DNA of 18,786 nt from an uncultured Eubacteriales bacterium. Its GTDB lineage: Bacteria > Bacillota > Clostridia > Oscillospirales > Oscillospiraceae. The notes below the pieces were generated by a model. The model was not told where the DNA came from, made no database searches, and was given only the letters and a program-made list of their open reading frames with translations. Where the stretch lies: positions 1 through 18,786 of the forward strand of contig CAJLWS010000009.1 of assembly GCA_905210385.1 (NCBI GenBank), in the 5' to 3' direction. Of this stretch, positions 13,461 through 18,786 are shown piece after piece (positions within the stretch are counted from its first letter, which is position 1; each line of letters starts with the position of its first letter). The position numbers and the translations under genes are program-made.

Positions 13461-13739
13461 TCAGGCTTCACCACGCATTTTGGCAAAGCACTCACTGCAG
13501 TAAACAGGACGGTCGGACTTGGGCTCAAAGGGGACCCTAGCCTCGCCGCCACAGGCAGCACAGGTAGCAGTAAAGTACTCCCTGGGGCCACGAGCAGCAG
13601 CCTTGCGGGCATCGCGGCAGGCCTTACAGCGCTGAGGCTCATTCTGGAAACCACGCTCAGCATAAAATTCCTGTTCACCAGCAGTAAACACGAACTCCTG
13701 CCCACACTCTTTGCATACTAAAGTCTTGTCTTCGTACAT
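13461..13739 (-). CDS. Small zinc-ribbon protein with two CxxC-paired modules
   Basis: A 92-aa protein with two metal-binding modules. The first runs LVCKECGQEF ... QRCKACRD (about residues 7-42) and matches the probable zinc-ribbon family (zf-trcl). The second, ATCAACGG ... VYCSECF, has the CxxC-x20-CxxC spacing seen in many small Firmicutes proteins of unknown role. Both ends of each ribbon are intact, so each should bind one zinc. I chose the ATG at 13739, with GAGGG eight bases upstream; the reading frame is open further upstream but has no better site. It follows sigH in the same direction and a strong terminator follows it. Function unknown; nucleic-acid or protein binding is a guess. 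Confidence 0.8.
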   Translation of the reverse strand: MYEDKTLVCKECGQEFVFTAGEQEFYAERGFQNEPQRCKACRDARKAAARGPREYFTATCAACGGEARVPFEPKSDRPVYCSECFAKMRGEA

Positions 13740-13805
13740 TGGAAATACCCTCTCTTTGATGCCCAGAACCGGAAAAACCATTTTGCTGGGACTGTAATAT
13801 TTGCG

Positions 13806-14396
13806 TCAGCTCTCGCTGAATACGCCATAAACTTTGGCCACCTTGCGGCGAATGCGCTGAACCGCATTGTCCACCGCCTTTTCGGGCCTTCCCACTTGGT
13901 AGGCAATATCACGGTAGGAGAGCCCCTGAAGATAGAGGGCCAGAATACGTTGTTCCAACGGGGAAAGCTGCCGGTTGATAAAGTTCAACCGTTCCTCCCC
14001 CTCCTCCCTGGTGATGACCAGCTCTTCCGGATTACTATCATTTCCCAGCATAGAGCGCTCAAAAGGTACACTATGATTCAAAGGTGTATGCTTACCTCGC
14101 GCCGCTGCGGCTACAGCAGAGCGGATTCGATTCCGAACACAGACTTCTGCAAAGGTATGAAAGGATACATTACGCCCTGGGTCAAATTCACGAATCGCCT
14201 TCAGAAGCCCAAACATAGCCTCCTGGATCAGATCTTCGCTGTCCCCACCAGCTAAAAAATACGGGCGAGCGCAAGCACGGGTTAGCTGCTGATACCTCAT
14301 GACCAGAGCCTCCTCTGAGGCCCGATCCCCTGCACAGGCGTTCACGCAAAGTACTTCGTCACTTAATTCACTCATCTGTTCTTTTGTCAATTCCAT
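13806..14396 (-). CDS. sigH: RNA polymerase sigma factor, SigH (Spo0H) type
   Basis: A sigma-70 family factor of the SigH type, which in Bacillus drives the change from growth to sporulation. Region 2 is clear (RPYFLAGGDSEDLIQEAMFGLLKAIREFDPGRN..SFHTFAEVCVRNRI), as is region 4 (LSPLEQRILALYLQGLSYRDIAYQVGRPEKAVDNAVQRIRRKV), with helix-turn-helix residues near the C-terminus. The KHTPLNHSVPFE stretch corresponds to the KHxPLNxYVSLD of SigH proteins. I chose the ATG at 14396 (196 aa) because the likely promoter -10 (14414-14419) lies inside the alternative GTG start at 14423. It is downstream of glmM and upstream of a zinc-ribbon gene. No terminator is visible between glmM and sigH, so both operon and own-promoter transcription are possible. 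Confidence 0.88.
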   Translation of the reverse strand: MELTKEQMSELSDEVLCVNACAGDRASEEALVMRYQQLTRACARPYFLAGGDSEDLIQEAMFGLLKAIREFDPGRNVSFHTFAEVCVRNRIRSAVAAAARGKHTPLNHSVPFERSMLGNDSNPEELVITREEGEERLNFINRQLSPLEQRILALYLQGLSYRDIAYQVGRPEKAVDNAVQRIRRKVAKVYGVFSES

Positions 14397-14413
14397 ACAA
14401 CAACCTTGTATAT

Positions 14414-14442
14414 TTATTATCACAATTCCGTTCGTTTGTCAA
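14414..14442 (-). promoter_or_regulatory. Promoter for sigH
   Basis: On the minus strand a perfect TTGACA (14442-14437), a 17-base spacer and TAATAA (14419-14414). The start would be near 14407, leaving a leader of only about 11 bases with AAGG before the ATG at 14396. Confidence 0.6.
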
Positions 14443-14473
14443 CATTTTTTATGCATTTTTTAGATGCCCATTC

Positions 14474-15838
14474 TCAGAAATTCATTGATTTTATCAAATC
14501 TGCCAATTCCTGTGCAATATTCAGCGCGGTTCCATCCTCTTTTGCCTCTACCATGACCCGGATGAGAGCCTCTGTCCCGGACGGACGAACCAAGATGCGG
14601 CCGTCACCGTGCAGTTTTTCTTCCTGCGTATGGATCGCTTCTGTGAGCCAACTCGCAGACATGATCTGCTGCTTTACATCTGCATCGGCAACGGGGATGT
14701 TGATCAATACCTGAGGATAACGCTTACAGCGGTTAAACAGCTCTGAAGCTTTTCTCCCGCTACGGAATAATAGATCCAGAATCTGCAATGCGGTTAATTC
14801 GCCATCGCCTGTTGTGGCATAATCCAGGAAAATCATGTGGCCGGACTGCTCACCCCCAAGGGAGTAGCCATGCTCAAGCATGCGCTCCAGCACGTTTCTG
14901 TCGCCAACATTGGTACATTCCAGATTCAAATGGTGTTCCCGGGCAAAGGTATGAAGACCGATGTTGCTCATGACGGTTGCGACCACTGTGTTCCCGGAGA
15001 GTTTACCCCGCTCACGCAAATCTGAACCGCAAGCGGCCATAATCTGGTCCCCATCAATTAAATTGCCCAGTTCGTCTACCGCCAGGCAGCGGTCGGCGTC
15101 CCCGTCAAAAGCGATACCAATGTCATAGCCGCCTGCCTTCACCATAGCCGCCAGAGCGTCCATATGTGTAGATCCGCAGTTGTCGTTGATGTTGGTACCG
15201 TTTGGATCGGCATTGATCACATCGGTGCTCAGGCTCTCAAAACGGTCAAATAGTCGGGCGGCTGTAGCGGAAGCCGCTCCATTAGCACAGTCGACTAGAA
15301 TGCGCATGCCGTTCAGGCTAGATGAAATTGTGCCAACCAGGTGGCTGATATACTCCGCTGAAGCAGCGGGCGCGATATAGCTGACTCGGCCAATCTCTCC
15401 ATGTGTCTTCCGTGGAACGTTATTGTAGCGGAATAGGACAATGTCTTCAATCTTTTCCTCGAGTTCATCAGACAGCTTGAAACCCTGGCCGTTGAAGATC
15501 TTGATGCCGTTGTGCTCAAAAGGATTGTGGGAGGCAGAGATAACGATTCCGGCATCCGCCCCACGATCCACCGTGACCCAGGCCACACCGGGAGTGGGCA
15601 GCGTACCCAGATCCAGCACGTCTGCCCCGGCGGTACACAGACCGGCAATCAGCGAGCCTTTCAGCAGATCCCCGGAGATCCGGGTATCTTTTCCAATCGT
15701 GACCAGGGGCTTCTCCCCTACTCCCTTCTCACTTGACAGCACCACCGCAGTAGCCAGACCCACTTTATAGGCCAGATCAGCGTCCAGCCCGGCGTTGACC
15801 ACCCCGCGAATACCGTCCGTGCCAAATAGTTTTCCCAT
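14474..15838 (-). CDS. glmM: Phosphoglucosamine mutase
   Basis: GlmM converts glucosamine 6-phosphate to glucosamine 1-phosphate, the precursor of UDP-GlcNAc for peptidoglycan. The 454-aa enzyme starts with the family N-terminus MGKLFGTDGIRG. The catalytic phosphoserine is in ISASHNPFEHNGIKIF (Ser-103). The metal-binding loop is FDGDADRCLAVD, the sugar-binding loop is GGEQSGHMIF, and the phosphate-binding motif near the end is RPSGTEALIRVM. I chose the ATG at 15838, preceded by GAGGTG; the frame is open for 45 more codons upstream, but those residues are not part of the family. It lies 61 bases after the small membrane-protein locus and upstream of sigH. Confidence 0.96.
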   Translation of the reverse strand: MGKLFGTDGIRGVVNAGLDADLAYKVGLATAVVLSSEKGVGEKPLVTIGKDTRISGDLLKGSLIAGLCTAGADVLDLGTLPTPGVAWVTVDRGADAGIVISASHNPFEHNGIKIFNGQGFKLSDELEEKIEDIVLFRYNNVPRKTHGEIGRVSYIAPAASAEYISHLVGTISSSLNGMRILVDCANGAASATAARLFDRFESLSTDVINADPNGTNINDNCGSTHMDALAAMVKAGGYDIGIAFDGDADRCLAVDELGNLIDGDQIMAACGSDLRERGKLSGNTVVATVMSNIGLHTFAREHHLNLECTNVGDRNVLERMLEHGYSLGGEQSGHMIFLDYATTGDGELTALQILDLLFRSGRKASELFNRCKRYPQVLINIPVADADVKQQIMSASWLTEAIHTQEEKLHGDGRILVRPSGTEALIRVMVEAKEDGTALNIAQELADLIKSMNF

Positions 15839-15899
15839 AATCACAAACACCTCGTTATAAATTGCAAACCAAGCCCGCTCTGGACGGGACCGGTGTTGT

Positions 15900-16277
15900 T
15901 CACTCGTCAGATTGCCCTGCCCCATTCTCCGGGACGCCGTTTCGTCCGGCGCGACCCTTTCCCGCCCTCTCAATGGGCTGAGAGAGAACCGCGGAGATCA
16001 GACCGGTCACCAAGATGGCAAAGCCGTTGGCCCGCACCTGGGGAAGAAACAGGTCGATCAGCCAAAAGATAAAGGCTGAACAGAAGGTATCCAATGGAAT
16101 GTAAAGCAGATTAGCTTGCCGCCGTCCAGCCCATCCCAGGGAGAAAAGTACCCAGGCCAAGCCGTTGGTGAACAGCTCAAGGGGAATGCCGACCACGGCG
16201 GAAATGGCCACATAGGCGAGCAGGCAGCCCAAGGAGTCATAGCGGACGCCCAGCAGGTGCAGCAGCCCGGCATCCAT
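15900..16277 (-). CDS. Small membrane protein, YrvL-like, lacking its first helix
   Basis: A 125-aa hydrophobic protein with three probable membrane helices (about 18-38, 57-79 and 84-100) and a charged, Gly/Arg-rich C-terminus. LLGVRYDSLGCLLAYVAISAVVGIPLELF and the later PLDTFCSAFIFWLIDLF resemble the YrvL family, whose Bacillus member is described as a regulator of an alternative sigma factor; this is recognition from memory, not a search. Family members normally begin with one more membrane helix. That helix is present upstream but in a different frame (16357-16277), and its stop codon overlaps this ATG as TGATG. No ribosome binding site precedes this ATG. It is therefore either translationally coupled to the upstream ORF or the 3' part of a frameshifted gene. 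Confidence 0.55.
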   Translation of the reverse strand: MDAGLLHLLGVRYDSLGCLLAYVAISAVVGIPLELFTNGLAWVLFSLGWAGRRQANLLYIPLDTFCSAFIFWLIDLFLPQVRANGFAILVTGLISAVLSQPIERAGKGRAGRNGVPENGAGQSDE

Positions 16278-16357
16278 CAGAAGGATAACTGAGAAACCCC
16301 AATGATGATTGCCGCCAGGAGCAAAACACCAAGCAGACTCGCAAAAAACTTTTTCAT
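16277..16357 (-). CDS. 26-aa membrane peptide ORF, probable N-terminus of the YrvL-like protein
   Basis: ATG at 16357 to TGA at 16279-16277 encodes MKKFFASLLGVLLLAAIIIG followed by VSQLSF, a single hydrophobic helix with two N-terminal lysines. It starts 16 bases after the ruvB stop and has only a weak AAAGAG site. Its last base is the A of the next ATG (TGATG). One extra base near 16280 (for example in the CCTTC stretch), or a -1 frameshift, would fuse it to the downstream ORF and give a protein of about 150 aa with four membrane helices. A slippery-looking A5-G-T6 run lies at its start. Confidence 0.5.
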   Translation of the reverse strand: MKKFFASLLGVLLLAAIIIGVSQLSF

Positions 16358-16373
16358 AGTCTAGCTCTTTCGG

Positions 16374-17435
16374 TCAAAAGCTCATCTGGTCCATTTCCTG
16401 CGCGCTGGGGCCATGGAGTCCCAAATGCTCATAGGCCTTCCGAGTGACGCATCGGCCTCTGGGCGTGCGGGTAAGGAAGCCAAGCTGCATCAGGTAGGGC
16501 TCGTACACGTCCTCCAGGGTGACGGACTCCTCATTGATGGTGGCGGCCAGAGTATCCAAACCCACAGGACCGCCCCCGTAATTCTCGATAATGCTGGTAA
16601 GCATCCTCCGGTCAATGTTATCCAGCCCCAGCTGATCGATCTCCAAGGCCTGAAGCGCCCGATCTGCCACTTGCTGGGTGATGACACCGCCGGCGGTCAC
16701 CTGGGCAAAGTCCCGTACCCGGCGCAGCAACCGGTTGGCAATCCGGGGCGTGCCCCGACTGCGGCGGGCGATCTCCAATGCCCCTTCCTTCTCAATGGGC
16801 ACATCCAGAATACCCGCGGACCTTGAGACAATCAGCGCCAATTCCTGCGGGGAATATAGCTCCAACCGTAGGGTCACGCCGAAGCGGTCCCGAAGCGGGG
16901 CGGAGAGCTGCCCAGCCCGGGTGGTCGCCCCAATCAGAGTGAACCGGGGCAGGTCCAGCCGGATGGAGTTGGCGGAAGGCCCCTTGCCGATGATGATGTC
17001 AATGGCGTAGTCCTCCATAGCGGGATAGAGGATCTCCTCCACCGAGCGGTTGAGCCGGTGAATCTCGTCCACGAACAGGATATCGTTCTCCTGCAGGTTT
17101 GTCAGCAGGGCCGCCAGATCCCCCGGCTTCTCAATGGCAGGGCCGGAGGTGATGCGGATATTTACCCCCATCTCATTGGCGATGATGCCGCTGAGGGTGG
17201 TCTTGCCCAGCCCCGGGGGGCCGTGGAGAAGCACATGGTCCAGGGGCTCGCCCCGCATTTTGGCCGCTTGAATGAAGACCTCCAGATTGCCCTTGGCCTT
17301 CTCCTGGCCAATATACTCCGAGAGGGTCTTGGGCCGCAGGGAGTATTCCCCCTCGTCCGCCGCAGTGAGCGAGGTCGTGACCAGAGGCTCGTTGTCCAGC
17401 TCGTCAAACTCCTGGTTTGAAAAATCAATACTCAC
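16374..17435 (-). CDS. ruvB: Holliday junction branch migration helicase RuvB
   Basis: The AAA+ motor of the RuvAB complex that drives Holliday junction branch migration. In the 353-aa protein Walker A is GPPGLGKTT (72-80), Walker B is FVDEIHR (121-127), sensor 1 is the GATTRAG segment, and the arginine finger region is APLRDRFG. The C-terminal winged helix ends with TPRGRxxTxxAYxHLG. The start is a GTG at 17435 with GGGGAG nine bases upstream. It follows ruvA after 73 bases on the same strand, in the common ruvC-ruvA-ruvB order. Confidence 0.97.
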   Translation of the reverse strand: MSIDFSNQEFDELDNEPLVTTSLTAADEGEYSLRPKTLSEYIGQEKAKGNLEVFIQAAKMRGEPLDHVLLHGPPGLGKTTLSGIIANEMGVNIRITSGPAIEKPGDLAALLTNLQENDILFVDEIHRLNRSVEEILYPAMEDYAIDIIIGKGPSANSIRLDLPRFTLIGATTRAGQLSAPLRDRFGVTLRLELYSPQELALIVSRSAGILDVPIEKEGALEIARRSRGTPRIANRLLRRVRDFAQVTAGGVITQQVADRALQALEIDQLGLDNIDRRMLTSIIENYGGGPVGLDTLAATINEESVTLEDVYEPYLMQLGFLTRTPRGRCVTRKAYEHLGLHGPSAQEMDQMSF

Positions 17436-17508
17436 GGCGCATATCTCCCCTTCTCTGTCCGGCCGAATCCGGCCCCCGCCGTTCTGTGTTCGTCCATTCC
17501 GCTGTCAC

Positions 17509-18114
17509 TTATGCCTTCACCATCTTCTTTAAGGCCTGCCGGATGACGTCCTCCAGTGACAGGTTTTCCATGTCCACACCCCTGAGGGCGGCGGAGATCT
17601 CACTCTGGGTGTAGCCCAGCACAGCTAGAGCCGCCGCCGCCTCGCTGGTTTTATCTTCCGGAATAATGGTCACTCCACCGGCAAAGGTTTCGCCGCCGGA
17701 GGCGGTGAGCTGCCCTTTGGCCAATTTGTCCTTCAGCTCCAAAATGATGCGCTGGGCGATCTTCTTCCCGATCCCCGGCGCGGAGGTCAGCGCCTTTTCA
17801 TTCCCGGACACAATGGCCATGGCCAACCCCTCCGGGGTGTTGGAGGACAGGATGGCCAGGGCCGCCTTGGGGCCCACTCCGGATACGCCGATAAGCATTT
17901 CGAAACAGTTCAGCTCACTCTCGGAGATAAAGCCGTACAGCTCAAAGACTTCCTCCCTCACATGAAGATAGGTATATAGTTTGGCTGACTTTCCACGGGT
18001 CAACGCGGCGATGGTGTGGTTGGTGGTACGGCAGGCGTACCCCACCCCGCCGCAGTCGATCACCGCTAGATAGGGCCCGATATGGGCCACCGTGCCTTGC
18101 ACATAGTAAAACAT
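17509..18114 (-). CDS. ruvA: Holliday junction binding protein RuvA
   Basis: RuvA binds the four-way junction as a tetramer and loads RuvB. The 201-aa product has the N-terminal OB-fold opening (MFYYVQGTVAHI), the two helix-hairpin-helix stretches (LIGVSGVGPKAALAIL and LTSAPGIGKKIAQRIILELKDKL), and a C-terminal domain III (LAVLGYTQSEISAALRGV) that contacts RuvB. Length matches the family. The ATG at 18114 is preceded by AAGGAAG about eight bases upstream. It lies between ruvC and ruvB. Confidence 0.97.
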   Translation of the reverse strand: MFYYVQGTVAHIGPYLAVIDCGGVGYACRTTNHTIAALTRGKSAKLYTYLHVREEVFELYGFISESELNCFEMLIGVSGVGPKAALAILSSNTPEGLAMAIVSGNEKALTSAPGIGKKIAQRIILELKDKLAKGQLTASGGETFAGGVTIIPEDKTSEAAAALAVLGYTQSEISAALRGVDMENLSLEDVIRQALKKMVKA

Positions 18115-18157
18115 GGACCAGCTTCCTTTTTCCTAAGTGATGGGTGGGGTCAGGGGA

Positions 18158-18649
18158 TCATTGGTATGCCTTCAGTTGCGAGGTGGATGAGCGGGCGTGG
18201 CACAGGGCGATGGCCACCGCGTCCGCCGCATCATCTGGCTTGGGGACGGAGGACAGGCCTAGCAGTCGCTTGGTCATATCCATGACCTGGCGTTTTTCCG
18301 CTTTTCCGTACCCCACCACCGCCTGTTTAACCTGAGAGGGATTGTACTCATAAACCGGAACGGAGAGCTTTTCAGCCGTCATGAGGATTACCCCTCTGGC
18401 CTGGGCCACACCGATGCCGGTGGTGACGTTGTGGTTGAAGAACAGCTCCTCAATCGCCATAGCCTGGGGATGGAACTGCCCGATTAGCGTCTCCATGTCA
18501 CGCGCGATCTGAAGCAGCCGGGCAGGAAGCGCCATACCGGCAGGGGTGTTGATGGCGCCGCAGCGAACTAGCCTCTGCCTCCCTCCGGCGCTCTCCAACA
18601 CGCCGAATCCAACGATAGCGTAGCCCGGGTCAATCCCCAAAATCAGCAT
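18158..18649 (-). CDS. ruvC: Holliday junction resolvase RuvC
   Basis: The endonuclease that cuts Holliday junctions. The 163-aa protein keeps the four acidic catalytic residues: Asp-7 in GIDPGYAIVGFG, Glu-67 in AIEELFFN, and Asp-140 and Asp-143 in DDAADAVAIA. The ATG at 18649 has AGGAGGG about eight bases upstream. It opens the ruvC-ruvA-ruvB run and has a good promoter at 18676-18704. The ruvA gene follows after 43 bases. Confidence 0.97.
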   Translation of the reverse strand: MLILGIDPGYAIVGFGVLESAGGRQRLVRCGAINTPAGMALPARLLQIARDMETLIGQFHPQAMAIEELFFNHNVTTGIGVAQARGVILMTAEKLSVPVYEYNPSQVKQAVVGYGKAEKRQVMDMTKRLLGLSSVPKPDDAADAVAIALCHARSSTSQLKAYQ

Positions 18650-18675
18650 GCATCTTCCCTCCTGCCTATTTGGTT

Positions 18676-18704
18676 ATTCTACCATATTCCCATAGCCATG
18701 GCAA
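18676..18704 (-). promoter_or_regulatory. Promoter for the ruvCAB operon
   Basis: On the minus strand TTGCCA (18704-18699), a 17-base spacer and TAGAAT (18681-18676). The start would be near 18669, giving a leader of about 20 bases that contains AGGAGGG. I see no LexA-type GAAC-N4-GTTC palindrome around it, so SOS control is not evident. Confidence 0.7.
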
Positions 18705-18786
18705 GGAAAAACGGCAAGCCAGCCTTTACAGGCTGTAGGATTACAATACATATTGGACAAGTGAAGAAAAAAGATGAAGGATAAGG
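18705..18786. other. Window-edge sequence upstream of the ruvC promoter
   Basis: No gene can be supported here. A weak five-pair hairpin (CAGCC with GGCTG around 18719-18734) is the only structure; on the minus strand its nearest T-run is some eight bases away, so it is a poor terminator for any gene further to the right. Confidence 0.4.

Noticed and set aside
14440..14476. A terminator between glmM and sigH
   Set aside because: Only a four-base GCAT/ATGC pairing next to A/T-rich sequence; not convincing.

Overview
The window looks like chromosome of a GC-rich, endospore-forming Clostridia of the Oscillospiraceae type (Flavonifractor/Pseudoflavonifractor-like); this is an inference. The support is the mix of Firmicutes core genes (TrmK, Nif3/YqfO family, RadA, RuvCAB, GlmM), two sporulation genes (cwlD and sigH), strong AGGAGG-type ribosome binding sites, frequent GTG/TTG starts, and a pyrophosphate-dependent phosphofructokinase typical of anaerobes. 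No rRNA, tRNA, CRISPR array, IS element or phage module is visible.

Layout. Bases 1-5185 are all on the plus strand: a class I/II aminotransferase, a small DUF1858 redox-disulfide protein with its own promoter and terminator, then a compact run trmK - nif3-like - cwlD - radA. A 288-base gap follows. It ends in a perfect 16-bp inverted repeat (5426-5461), twelve bases before a 370-aa single-chain tyrosine recombinase (5474-6586) that carries a C-terminal AT-hook. An Amidase_6 protein faces it on the minus strand (6593-7222). Next come two plus-strand glycolysis genes, class II fructose-bisphosphate aldolase and PPi-dependent phosphofructokinase. From 9867 to the end every gene is on the minus strand. 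Read in transcription order these are ruvC-ruvA-ruvB, a small membrane-protein locus split between two frames (YrvL-like), glmM, sigH, a zinc-ribbon protein, a terminator, an APH-family kinase, then purB and an ATP-type phosphofructokinase.

How they fit together. Both halves transcribe toward about 9.8 kb, where two strong terminator hairpins separate two different phosphofructokinases placed tail to tail. One half-system is glycolytic (aldolase, PPi-PFK, ATP-PFK, with purB upstream of the last). Another covers recombination and repair (radA, ruvCAB, the recombinase). The third covers envelope and sporulation (cwlD, glmM, sigH, the amidase).

The best candidate for something new is the recombinase with its upstream palindrome. 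The arrangement resembles the single-recombinase Xer/dif units known from streptococci (XerS/dif-SL), with an AT-hook added. Also notable are a His replacing the fructose-6-phosphate-binding Arg in the ATP-type PFK, a palindrome filling the purB promoter spacer, and a terminator that lies almost directly against the ribosome binding site of the APH kinase gene.
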